64,000 nt of DNA from Pseudomonas libanensis. Lineage in GTDB: Bacteria > Pseudomonadota > Gammaproteobacteria > Pseudomonadales > Pseudomonadaceae. Where the stretch lies: the NCBI RefSeq assembly GCF_001439685.1, contig NZ_JYLH01000004.1:186001-250000 (forward strand), read 5' to 3'. Shown one piece after another: positions 8,119 to 15,838 of this stretch (position 1 is the first letter of the stretch; each line of letters begins with the position of its first letter). The translations under genes and the position numbers were made by a program. The notes under the pieces are model-generated. The model saw nothing but the letters and a program-made list of their open reading frames with translations. It was not told the DNA's origin and did not search any database.

Positions 8119-8774
8119 CCTGCACCTTACTCCTGGTCGATGACCACGCGCTGATTCGCGCCGGCGTGCGTGCACTGATCCTGGATCTCCCCGGCTACAG
8201 CGTAATCGGCGAGGCCAGCGATGGTGCGCAATTGCTGGAGCAATTCAGTGCCCTGCAGCCGAACATCGTGTTGCTCGACCTGTCGATGAAACACACCGGC
8301 GGCCTGGATGCCTTGCAGCAACTCAAAAGCGCCTACCCCACGTGCAAGGTGCTGATCCTGTCGATGCACACCGATCCCGAGCTGATCATGCGTGCGCTGG
8401 AGGCTGGCGCCCACGGCTACCTGCTCAAGGACACCACCGCCAACGAGCTGGAGCACGCCCTGCTGGCCCTGCGTAACAACGAACGCTACCTGAGCCCCGC
8501 CATCGCCCACACGGTGATCAACCAGGCGCTGATCCGCAGCCAGGGCCCGAACGCCCCCGTCGCCCACAGCCATAACCTGACGGCGCGACAACTGGAGATC
8601 CTGCGCCTGATCGTCCGCGGCAAGTCCACCCGGGAAATCGCCCACGGCCTGGGCCTGAGCATCAAGACCGTGGAAGCCCATCGCTCGCAGATCATGAAGC
8701 GCCTGCAGATTTTCGACGTGGCGGGCCTGGTGCTATTCGCCGTGCGCGAGCAGATCATCAGCCTGGACGACTAA
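8115..8774 (+). CDS. LuxR/NarL-family response regulator
   Basis: The 219-residue regulator has a receiver domain (LLLVDDHALIRAG, Asp55 in IVLLDLSMKHTGGLDA, and Lys in GYLLKDTTANEL) and a C-terminal LuxR-type helix-turn-helix (LTARQLEILRLIVRGKSTRE, then IKTVEAHRSQIMKRL). It starts with GTG overlapping the kinase stop, so kinase and regulator are translationally coupled and almost certainly cognate. The 3' end overlaps the convergent lipid kinase gene by 42 bases. Target genes cannot be predicted from the window. Confidence 0.9.
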   Translation: MTCTLLLVDDHALIRAGVRALILDLPGYSVIGEASDGAQLLEQFSALQPNIVLLDLSMKHTGGLDALQQLKSAYPTCKVLILSMHTDPELIMRALEAGAHGYLLKDTTANELEHALLALRNNERYLSPAIAHTVINQALIRSQGPNAPVAHSHNLTARQLEILRLIVRGKSTREIAHGLGLSIKTVEAHRSQIMKRLQIFDVAGLVLFAVREQIISLDD

Positions 8775-9653
8775 CGGCGACCCCTGCGGCAGGTGCACGC
8801 GCAGGGCCTTGGGCAATGCCTCGAAATGCAGGTCATCGCCTTCCAGCGGCTCCCCATCGAGGTTGATATACAGGCCTTGCGCGACCTTGATATTGACCCA
8901 TGGCAGGCGTGCGCGAACGAACATGGTGTCCAGGCCCCAGCCATTGTTCATCAATTCACGCAGGGTGCCGACCACTTCCTGGGGGGCCGGCAGGATACTG
9001 ACGTCGAGCAATCCATCATCGGCCAATGCGCCGGGGCACAGGACATGCCCGCCACCGGCCTGACGACCGTTGCCGATGCCCAGCGCGAGCAGCTCGCCCT
9101 TCCAGTGAAAATCCGGGCCTTCCAGCTCCCCGTAGGCGGCCTTCAATTCACTGAAGCGCGACAAACCGGTGAACAGGTAGGCGGCACCGCCGAGGACTTT
9201 CTTCAGGTCTTCGGACGTGTTGGCCGTGACCTGGCTGCCGAAACCGCCGGTGGCCATGTTCAGGAAGATCTGCCCGCCCACCTGGCCAAGGTCGATAGCC
9301 CTGGGCTGAACGTCAAGCAAGGCCAATGCGCCAGCCGGTTCCAACGGCACGCCGGCGGCCTTGGCGAAGTCATTGGCGGTGCCCAGGGGCATCAGTACCA
9401 GGCTGGCATCGGTCTTGGCCAACGCCATGGCCTCGGCCACATCGCGCAGGGTGCCGTCGCCGCCACCGGCGATGATATGGGTATACCCGCCATCCAGTGC
9501 TTCGTTGACCAGGCGCTGGGCATCCCCGCCTTCCCAGGTCACTCGCACCGCCAGTTCCCAACCCTGCTTGCGCCTCGCCAGCACGGCGGCACGCACGTCC
9601 TCGTTCAGGGCTTGTTTGCCATGGAGGATCAACAGGGCTTTGGGGGTGGTCAT
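8733..9653 (-). CDS. yegS: Lipid kinase YegS-like (diacylglycerol kinase catalytic domain)
   Basis: This 306-residue protein shows the DAGK_cat signature: the N-terminal LLILHGKQALNEDV, then HIIAGGGDGTLRDVAEAM (nucleotide-binding GGDGT), MPLGTANDFAKAAGVP, and the C-terminal INLDGEPLEGDDLHFE region. YegS-type enzymes phosphorylate lipids such as phosphatidylglycerol in vitro. The 3' end overlaps the response regulator gene on the other strand. It is followed upstream by a long repeat-rich gap and appears to be a single-gene unit. Confidence 0.9.
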   Translation of the reverse strand: MTTPKALLILHGKQALNEDVRAAVLARRKQGWELAVRVTWEGGDAQRLVNEALDGGYTHIIAGGGDGTLRDVAEAMALAKTDASLVLMPLGTANDFAKAAGVPLEPAGALALLDVQPRAIDLGQVGGQIFLNMATGGFGSQVTANTSEDLKKVLGGAAYLFTGLSRFSELKAAYGELEGPDFHWKGELLALGIGNGRQAGGGHVLCPGALADDGLLDVSILPAPQEVVGTLRELMNNGWGLDTMFVRARLPWVNIKVAQGLYINLDGEPLEGDDLHFEALPKALRVHLPQGSPLVVQADDLLAHGE

Positions 9654-9756
9654 TTGGGGGTATCTCCTGGGTCAAGGTGCTTGAAGGATGTTGACCCTTG
9701 GGGAACAGGAAAAGTCTGTGGTTGGAGAAAATTGATTGAAGTACACAGATCAAAAA

Positions 9757-9787
9757 GTGGGGGCTGGCTTGCCTGCGATGGCGGCGG
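9757..9787. repeat. Single REP element
   Basis: GTGGGGGCTGGCTTGCCTGC followed by GATGGCGGCGG is one arm of the REP family seen at 1210, 31495 and 60211. No matching inverted arm lies within the next 100 bases, so this is a singlet in the gap upstream of yegS. Confidence 0.8.
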
Positions 9788-9823
9788 TTCAATCGACAAA
9801 GATGTCGAAGGTGCCGCCCAAAG

Positions 9824-10146
9824 GTAACCACGATGCGAAGCGTGCCGCTCTTGATCTTGCTCTTGATCTGCTTTTGATCTCAGGCGCCCCGTTAAACCAC
9901 GCTGGCCGGAATTCGACAGGGATTTGGGGGGTAAACCGGCAGGGATGCCGGTTTAGCCGCCCCGCGCCATGGATGGCGCGTGGCGGCGGCCCCCCAAATC
10001 CATGGCGAATTACGGGCACACCGAGCCTAAGCGAGGTGCCGAGTGGTGGAGCAAGAGCCCTTTGGTTACTTTGGGGCTCTTTTCCAAAGTGACCCGCTGT
10101 AAAAGCGGAACCAATAGCAGCCATTACCGCAGGAACGGATATGTAC
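9824..10146. repeat. Long structured dispersed repeat, copy 1 (inverted copy at 60444-60752)
   Basis: About 320 bases match the reverse complement of 60444-60752 over nearly the full length, with small substitutions and indels. Both contain nested hairpins: AAACCGGCA/TGCCGGTTT, CGCGCCAT/ATGGCGCG, and the shared GTAACCACGATGCGAAGCG and CGGATATGTAC ends. Open frames through it (for example one reading GAPLNHAGRNSTGIWGVNR) are the same in both copies and look like translated repeat, not genes. No transposase is present. It may be a non-autonomous or structured-RNA element. Confidence 0.85.
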
Positions 10147-10188
10147 GCGGTCTGACCCGAGATCCTGGTCGGCTTTAAGGCCGTCTTC

Positions 10189-10359
10189 GCAGGCAAGCCA
10201 GCTCCCACATTTGGATCGCGGTGCGTCAGCTCGATCAGCGTCGGCTATCAGGCCGCCATCGCAGGCAAGCCAGCTCCCACATTTGGATCGCGGTGCGTCA
10301 GCTCGATCAGCGTCGGCTATCAGGCCGCCATCGCAGGCAAGCCAGCTCCCACATTTGGA
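10189..10359. repeat. Tandem REP array, 72-base period
   Basis: The REP sequence GCAGGCAAGCCAGCTCCCAC begins at 10189, 10261 and 10333. The 72-base units between them are identical or nearly so, and include GCGTCAGCTCGATCAGCGTC. Two full units and one partial unit are present, all in the same orientation. The array ends about 70 bases downstream of the DUF2802 gene stop and may act as its 3' boundary. Confidence 0.85.
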
Positions 10360-10428
10360 CTGCGGGGTGCCAGGTAGATAGAGGTGGGCCGCCAGGCCGC
10401 TATCGGGGCAAGCAAGCCCAGCCCCCCA

Positions 10429-10821
10429 TCAGCTCTTGTGCAACTTACTCATCAACTGCGCCTCAGCCTGGGTCAACCCGCAGGACTGCGTCAGCTCATC
10501 CACGGTCGCGCCCATGCCCACCAGCTTGGCGGCCTGGGCGAACGACAGGTTCGAAGGATCGCGCTGCTCCAACTGCACCAACTTATCCGGCAATGGCGCA
10601 AGAATCGCGCGCAGTTCATGCACTTCATCCCCGACCCGCACGGCACTTTGCTGGAAGTGGTCGACCCGCTTGACCAGTTCCAGGATGCGCCGGTCGCGCA
10701 CCACATCGCGTTCAGCCTGTTGCAGGGCCAACTCCCGTTGCTGGCGTACATAGCGCAGCAAAAACGCCAAGGTCCCGGCCCACAACAGGGCCAGGACAAT
10801 CACCGCTGCCTCAAGGAACAA
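10429..10821 (-). CDS. DUF2802 membrane-anchored coiled-coil protein at the end of the che operon
   Basis: This 130-residue protein has an N-terminal membrane segment (about residues 4-24), a long charged coiled coil (RQQRELALQQAERDVVRDRR onward), and a C-terminal helix-turn-helix-like motif (SNLSFAQAAKLVGMGATVDE, then CGLTQAEAQLMSKLH). It corresponds to the DUF2802 gene that follows cheW in P. aeruginosa. The stop is followed by the tandem REP array. It is directly adjacent to cheW, with no gap. Function is unknown; polar array anchoring or recruitment is a guess from the context. Confidence 0.8.
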   Translation of the reverse strand: MFLEAAVIVLALLWAGTLAFLLRYVRQQRELALQQAERDVVRDRRILELVKRVDHFQQSAVRVGDEVHELRAILAPLPDKLVQLEQRDPSNLSFAQAAKLVGMGATVDELTQSCGLTQAEAQLMSKLHKS

Positions 10822-11304
10822 TCAGATGCTCTCCAGTTCCGACCATTCTTCTTCGCTCATCATCTTGTCCAGCTCAACCAGAATCAACAGCTCGTTGTTC
10901 TTGTTGCACACGCCCTGGATGAACTTGGCCGATTCTTCGTTACCGACGTTCGGTGCGGTTTCCACTTCCGACTGGCGCAGGTAGACCACTTCGGCCACGC
11001 TGTCGACCATGATCCCGACCACCTGCTTGTCGGCTTCGATAATCACAATGCGCGTGTTATCGCTGACTTCGACCGTGTCCAGGCCAAAGCGCTGGCGGGT
11101 GTCGATCACGGTCACCACATTGCCGCGCAGGTTGATGATGCCCAGCACATAGCTTGGCGCACCCGGCACTGGCGCGATTTCGGTGTAGCGCAGCACTTCC
11201 TGCACACGCATGACGTTGATGCCGTAGGTTTCGTTGTCCAGTTTGAAGGTAACCCATTGCAGGATCGGATCATCCAAACCTTGTGCGGACGCTGACTTGT
11301 TCAT
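10822..11304 (-). CDS. cheW: Chemotaxis coupling protein CheW
   Basis: The 160-residue single CheW domain includes LDNETYGINVMRVQEVLRYT, the IINLRGNVVTVIDTRQRFGL core and DSVAEVVYLRQSEVE. It bridges methyl-accepting receptors and CheA in the polar array. It lies between parP and the DUF2802 gene, in the same order as the P. aeruginosa flagellar che cluster. The 80-base gap to parP is slightly larger than the other gaps in the operon. Confidence 0.93.
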   Translation of the reverse strand: MNKSASAQGLDDPILQWVTFKLDNETYGINVMRVQEVLRYTEIAPVPGAPSYVLGIINLRGNVVTVIDTRQRFGLDTVEVSDNTRIVIIEADKQVVGIMVDSVAEVVYLRQSEVETAPNVGNEESAKFIQGVCNKNNELLILVELDKMMSEEEWSELESI

Positions 11305-11384
11305 CTCTCTGACCCCTTCAAGTGCCGTTCGACACGGCGTATAGGCTGCTCTGACCGCACTCGCGCACGGACCTTATTGTTCAA

Positions 11385-12176
11385 TCAACTGCGTTTGTTC
11401 TGTGGCATCGCCTTGACTGCCCCGCTGGCGATCAACTCGGCCAGTTCGGCGACATCCAGCAAGGCGCACATGTGTTCGATCACGGTGCCCGCCAACCATG
11501 GCCGCTGGCCGCGATGGCTGCGCCATTTGATTTCATTCGGGTCCAGGCGCAACGAGCGGCTGACTTGATGCACCGCCAGCCCCCACTCGTAACCCTGCAC
11601 CGAGATCACGTATTGCAAACCCTGGCGGAAGTCGTCGCGGTAGCGGTCGGGCATGACCCAGCGCGCGGTATCCAGCACCTTGAGGTTGCCGGCCTGGCTG
11701 GGCAGGATGCCGAGGAACCACTCCGGCTGGCCGAACAGCGGCGTCAGCTCGTGGCCTTCCAACGAATAGATCGAGCCCAGGCACACCAGCGGCACCGCCA
11801 GGGTCAACCCGGCGACGTCGAACAGCAGGCACTCGAACGGCTCGGCAGCCCATGAAGGGCGGCCATCGCCGGTCACGGGCGGCGGCGTGATGCTCGGCGG
11901 CAAATGCACGTCAACCAATGGCTCGACCACCATGGGCGCGACCGGGTCTGGCGTGACCGGCACCACCACAGGCGCAGCCTCGGCAAGTGCATCGCGGGCC
12001 TGCTCCTCGAGCACCGCCAGCTGGAATTCATCCAGCGTGCCGGGGGGTTCGACAGCAGGCTCCAGCACCAGGATCGGTTCCGGCAGCTCTTCCTCAGTCG
12101 CGTCCTGCAGCAAGGCATCCAAGTAGGTTTGCAGTGCCAGTTGCGGCCGGGTCTTGAGGTCGACGGGTCGGTTCAT
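11385..12176 (-). CDS. parP: ParP-like CheW-domain protein (chemotaxis array polar localisation)
   Basis: About the first 110 of 263 residues are acidic and proline/valine-rich, probably disordered. The C-terminal half is a CheW-like domain (FECLLFDVAGLTLAVPLVCL, GNLKVLDTARWVMP, YEWGLAVHQVSRSL). ParP binds ParC and CheA and keeps chemotaxis arrays at the flagellated pole in Vibrio and Pseudomonas. The ATG at 12176 overlaps the parC stop (TGATG); a GTG three bases earlier is an alternative. The order parC-parP-cheW supports the assignment. Confidence 0.88.
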   Translation of the reverse strand: MNRPVDLKTRPQLALQTYLDALLQDATEEELPEPILVLEPAVEPPGTLDEFQLAVLEEQARDALAEAAPVVVPVTPDPVAPMVVEPLVDVHLPPSITPPPVTGDGRPSWAAEPFECLLFDVAGLTLAVPLVCLGSIYSLEGHELTPLFGQPEWFLGILPSQAGNLKVLDTARWVMPDRYRDDFRQGLQYVISVQGYEWGLAVHQVSRSLRLDPNEIKWRSHRGQRPWLAGTVIEHMCALLDVAELAELIASGAVKAMPQNKRS

Positions 12177-12964
12177 CACGCCACCTGCGCCACAAGCTGC
12201 TGCGACAGCAGATGCTTGAGCAACGCACGGTACGCCAGCACGCCACGGCTCTTGCCATCGAACTGCGACGGCGTGAGCCCGGCGCGGCTGGCGTCACGCA
12301 GGCGTGTGTCCACGGGGATATAGCCATTCCAGATGGTTTGCGGGTAGGCATCACGCAATACCCGCAGGGTGCCGAGGGACGCCTGGGTACGACGGTCGAA
12401 CAACGTGGGCACAATGCTGAACGGCAGCGCCTGCTTGCGCGAGCGGTTGATCATCGCCAGGGTGCTGACCATGCGTTCCAGGCCCTTGACTGCCAGGTGT
12501 TCGGTCTGCACCGGAATCACCAGTTGCTGGCTGGCCGCCAAGGCGTTGACCATCAGCACACCAAGCAACGGCGGGCTGTCGATGATCGCGTAGTCGAACT
12601 CCTGCCACAGCTGCGCCAGGGTCTTGGCGATTACCAGGCCCAGGCCACTCTGCCCCGGCGACTGGCGCTCGAGGGTGGCCAGGGCGGTGCTCGAGGGCAA
12701 CAGCGAAATGCTGTCGTTGCTGGTGGGCAGCAACAGTTGCCCAGGCAAATCCGCCGCCACGCTGCCCTTGTGCAGGAACAGGTCATAGCAGCTGTGTTCC
12801 AGCGCATCCGGGTCATAGCCGAAATAGCTGGTCATGGAACCGTGGGGGTCCAGGTCGACCACGACCACACGCTTGCCCGCCTCGGCCAGCAAGCCGGCTA
12901 AGGCGATGGAAGTGGTGGTCTTGCCGACCCCACCCTTTTGATTGGCAACTGCCCAGACTCTCAT
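12176..12964 (-). CDS. parC: ParC-like MinD/ParA ATPase for chemotaxis array positioning
   Basis: The 262-residue ATPase starts MRVWAVANQKGGVGKTT, with a deviant Walker A motif including the signature lysine. It continues with VVVDLDPHGSMTSYFG and the Walker B/switch segment YAIIDSPPLLGVLMVNAL. The start at 12964 is supported by GGGAGGAACC upstream; the frame is open further up. ParC recruits chemotaxis proteins to the old pole and directs their segregation. It is coupled to parP by a one-base overlap and is immediately downstream of motD. Confidence 0.9.
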   Translation of the reverse strand: MRVWAVANQKGGVGKTTTSIALAGLLAEAGKRVVVVDLDPHGSMTSYFGYDPDALEHSCYDLFLHKGSVAADLPGQLLLPTSNDSISLLPSSTALATLERQSPGQSGLGLVIAKTLAQLWQEFDYAIIDSPPLLGVLMVNALAASQQLVIPVQTEHLAVKGLERMVSTLAMINRSRKQALPFSIVPTLFDRRTQASLGTLRVLRDAYPQTIWNGYIPVDTRLRDASRAGLTPSQFDGKSRGVLAYRALLKHLLSQQLVAQVA

Positions 12965-13015
12965 TCGGTTGGTTCCTCCCGGTGGGCATAGGCGCGACCG
13001 AGACATTGCATAAGG

Positions 13016-13903
13016 TTATTGAGCCGGTGACGGAGAATTGACGTTACTCGATCTGACCGGCGACTTGACTACGGGCGGTGCAGTTTGTGTGCCAGCACGC
13101 TTCAACGCCGCATCCGGGGTTGCATTGGCGGTGCCGGTGCCGGTCAGGCTGCGGCGTACATCCAGGTTGCGCGACACCACCAGCACGACCCGGCGATTGC
13201 GTGCACGGCCTTCCACCGTGGCGTTATTGGCCACCGGCTGGAATTCACCATAGCCCACCGAAGCCAGGCGCTGGGGGTTGACCCCCTGCATGGCCAGCAT
13301 GCGCACGATGCTCGCCGCTCGGGCGGATGACAACTCCCAGTTGGTCGGGTATTGCGCGGTGCTGATGGGGAAATTGTCGGTGAAGCCTTCCACGTGGATC
13401 GGGTTTTCGAACGGTTTGAGGATCAACGCCACCTTATCGATGATGGTGAACGCCTGGTCGCTCGGCAGCGCATCGGCGCTGGCGAACAACAGGCTGGAGT
13501 TCAGCTCGATCTCCACCCACAGCTCGTTGCCGCGTACGGTCATCTGGTTGGAGCTGATCAGGTCGCCAAACGCGGCACTGATATCGTCGGCGATGCTTTT
13601 CAGCGGGTCGCTGGTGCCACCGACGCCGGCGGCGGTTTCATCGCTGTCGTTGACCAGCGGCTTGGCCGGGGTGACGGTCTTGGGCCGCTCGTCGCCAATG
13701 GGAATCGGCTTGAGGGCACGTTCGGTATCGTTGAACACGCCCACCAGCGCCTGGGAAATGATCTTGTATTTGCCTTCGTTGACCGACGAGATGGAGTACA
13801 TCACCACAAAAAACGCGAAAAGCAAGGTGATGAAGTCCGCGTAGGACACCAGCCAGCGTTCATGGTTGACGTGTTCCTCGGGCTCGCGACGGCGACGGCT
13901 CAC
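13016..13903 (-). CDS. motD: Flagellar stator protein MotD (MotB paralogue)
   Basis: The 295-residue protein has one membrane helix (about residues 20-42) with the proton-channel aspartate in WLVSYADFITLLFAFFVV (Asp23), a variable plug/linker, and a C-terminal OmpA-like peptidoglycan-binding domain (VEGFTDNFPISTAQYPTNWE, SARAASIVRML, VGYGEFQPV, GRARNRRVVLVV). Its tail is low-complexity. MotC/MotD is the second stator set of Pseudomonas, used for torque under load. It follows motC after 16 bases. MotAB is not in the window. Confidence 0.92.
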   Translation of the reverse strand: MSRRRREPEEHVNHERWLVSYADFITLLFAFFVVMYSISSVNEGKYKIISQALVGVFNDTERALKPIPIGDERPKTVTPAKPLVNDSDETAAGVGGTSDPLKSIADDISAAFGDLISSNQMTVRGNELWVEIELNSSLLFASADALPSDQAFTIIDKVALILKPFENPIHVEGFTDNFPISTAQYPTNWELSSARAASIVRMLAMQGVNPQRLASVGYGEFQPVANNATVEGRARNRRVVLVVSRNLDVRRSLTGTGTANATPDAALKRAGTQTAPPVVKSPVRSSNVNSPSPAQ

Positions 13904-13919
13904 TGGCAGCTCCTTCCCA

Positions 13920-14660
13920 TCAATCCATGAAGCCCTGGAGCTTCAATTCGATGGAGCGCGGGTTCTCGCCCTCGGCGATCGACAGGATGCCTTCAAGCAG
14001 CATCTCGCGATAACGCGACTGGCGCATGGCAATCGACTTGAGCTTGCTGGCCACCGGCAGCAGCACCAGATTGGCACTGGCCACGCCGTAGATGGTAGCG
14101 ACAAACGCCACGGCGATGCCGCTGCCCAGCTGCGAGGGGTCGGCCAGGTTGCCCATCACGTGGATCAGGCCCATCACCGCACCGATGATACCGATGGTCG
14201 GCGCGTAGCCGCCCATGCTTTCAAAGACTTTGGCGGCGTTGATATCACGGCTTTCCTGGGTGTAGAAATCCACCTCGAGAATGCTGCGGATCGCTTCCGG
14301 CTCGGCGCCGTCCACCAGCAATTGCAGGCCTTTGCGGGCGTAGTTGTCGGGCTCGGCATCGGCCACGCCTTCCAGGCCCAGCAGGCCTTCCTTGCGTGCG
14401 GTGAGGCTCCAATTGACCACGCGGTCGATGCCGCCTGGCAGGTCGACCCGTGGCGGGAAAATGATCCACACCAGAATCTGCATGGCACGCTTGAACGAGC
14501 TCAGCGGCGACTGCAACAACGCCGCGCCCACGGTGCCGCCGATCACGATCAGCGCCGCCGGGCCATTGGCCAAGGCGCCAAGGTGGCCGCCTTCCAGGTA
14601 GTTGCCGCCAATGATCGCGACAAACGCCATGGTAATGCCGATCAGGCTCAAGACATCCAT
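13920..14660 (-). CDS. motC: Flagellar stator protein MotC (MotA paralogue)
   Basis: The 246-residue MotA-family channel has four membrane segments (residues 1-20, about 32-50, about 150-170, about 182-205). The conserved proline and charged cytoplasmic loop region is visible: TQESRDINAAKVFESMGGYAP and the ISIAEGENPRSIE end. It forms the proton-conducting stator with MotD. The start overlaps the cheB stop by one base (TGATG), showing translational coupling of chemotaxis and stator genes. Confidence 0.92.
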   Translation of the reverse strand: MDVLSLIGITMAFVAIIGGNYLEGGHLGALANGPAALIVIGGTVGAALLQSPLSSFKRAMQILVWIIFPPRVDLPGGIDRVVNWSLTARKEGLLGLEGVADAEPDNYARKGLQLLVDGAEPEAIRSILEVDFYTQESRDINAAKVFESMGGYAPTIGIIGAVMGLIHVMGNLADPSQLGSGIAVAFVATIYGVASANLVLLPVASKLKSIAMRQSRYREMLLEGILSIAEGENPRSIELKLQGFMD

Positions 14661-15790
14661 CAGAGGCAGGCCTCCACCAGATGCTTGCCGATGTCATCCA
14701 GGCTATAGACCGCGTCGGCCAGGTCAGCCTTGACGATGGCCATCGGCATCCCATAAATCACGCAACTGGCCTCGTCCTGGGCCCAGATGGTACTCCCACC
14801 CTGCTTGAGCAGGCGTGCGCCTTCACGGCCGTCGGCGCCCATGCCGGTAAGCACCACCGCCAGAACTTTGTCACCGTAGGACTTGGCCGCCGAACCAAAG
14901 GTGATATCCACGCACGGCTTGTAGTTCAGGCGCTCGTCGCCCGGCAGGATCTTGATGGCGCCACGGCCATCCACCATCATCTGCTTGCCACCCGGGGCCA
15001 GCAGCGCCAGGCCAGGGCGCAGAATGTCGCCATCCTCGGCTTCCTTGACGGTGATGCGGCACAATTTGTCCAGGCGCTCGGCGAATGCCTTGGTGAACGC
15101 GGCGGGCATGTGCTGCACCAGTACGATTGGCGCCGGGAAGTTGGCCGGCAATTGCGTCAATACCCGCTGCAAGGCCACCGGGCCGCCGGTGGAGGTGCCG
15201 ATGGCGACCAGCTTGTAAGCCTTGCGCTTGGGCGCTGGCGAATGAGCACTCGGTGCCGCTGCGGTACGTACCGGCGCCACCGCAGGCCGAGCCACGGGCG
15301 CAGGCGCCGGGCGTGCAAACGACGAACTCGGCGCAGGCGCTGCGGGCGCAGGTGCCGCTGCCGGCGCAGGTGCGCTGAACAGGCTGCGACGGTTACTGCG
15401 GGAAATGCTGTGCACCTTCTCGCACAGCATCTGCTTGACCTTCTCGGGGTTGCGCGAGATGTCCTCGAAATTCTTCGGCAGGAAGTCCACCGCGCCGGCG
15501 TCCAGTGCGTCGAGGGTCACTCGCGCGCCTTCGTGAGTCAGCGAGGAAAACATCAATACCGGGGTGGGGCAGCGCTGCATGATATGACGTACGGCCGTGA
15601 TGCCATCCATCATCGGCATCTCGTAGTCCATGGTAATCACGTCCGGCTTCAAGGCGATGGCTTGATCGATCGCCTCTTTGCCGTTGGTGGCCGTGCCGAC
15701 CACCTGGATCGTTGGATCGGCGGAAAGAATTTCCGAGACGCGGCGGCGGAAGAAACCCGAATCGTCCACCACCAGGACCTTGACTGCCAT
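14660..15790 (-). CDS. cheB: Chemotaxis protein-glutamate methylesterase CheB
   Basis: The 376-residue enzyme has a receiver domain ([14 protein letters not shown], Asp55 in [13 protein letters not shown]) and a C-terminal methylesterase domain. The catalytic serine segment is [12 protein letters not shown], followed by [19 protein letters not shown] and [13 protein letters not shown]. An alanine/proline-rich linker of about 60 residues joins the domains. The start was moved to [10 protein letters not shown] at 15790 to match the family. It demethylates receptors after activation by CheA and is in operon with cheA. Confidence 0.93.
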   Translation of the reverse strand: MAVKVLVVDDSGFFRRRVSEILSADPTIQVVGTATNGKEAIDQAIALKPDVITMDYEMPMMDGITAVRHIMQRCPTPVLMFSSLTHEGARVTLDALDAGAVDFLPKNFEDISRNPEKVKQMLCEKVHSISRSNRRSLFSAPAPAAAPAPAAPAPSSSFARPAPAPVARPAVAPVRTAAAPSAHSPAPKRKAYKLVAIGTSTGGPVALQRVLTQLPANFPAPIVLVQHMPAAFTKAFAERLDKLCRITVKEAEDGDILRPGLALLAPGGKQMMVDGRGAIKILPGDERLNYKPCVDITFGSAAKSYGDKVLAVVLTGMGADGREGARLLKQGGSTIWAQDEASCVIYGMPMAIVKADLADAVYSLDDIGKHLVEACL

Positions 15791-15838
15791 AAACACTCCG
15801 TTAGGCGGGGCGGGCATGACCGCCCTGCCCCACCAGAA

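Noticed and set aside
10221..10673. Plus-strand frame of 150 codons with an internal peptide repeat (RQLDQRRLSGRHRRQASSHI)
   Set aside because: The repeat peptide is translated from the 72-base REP tandem array, and the rest is antisense to the DUF2802 gene.
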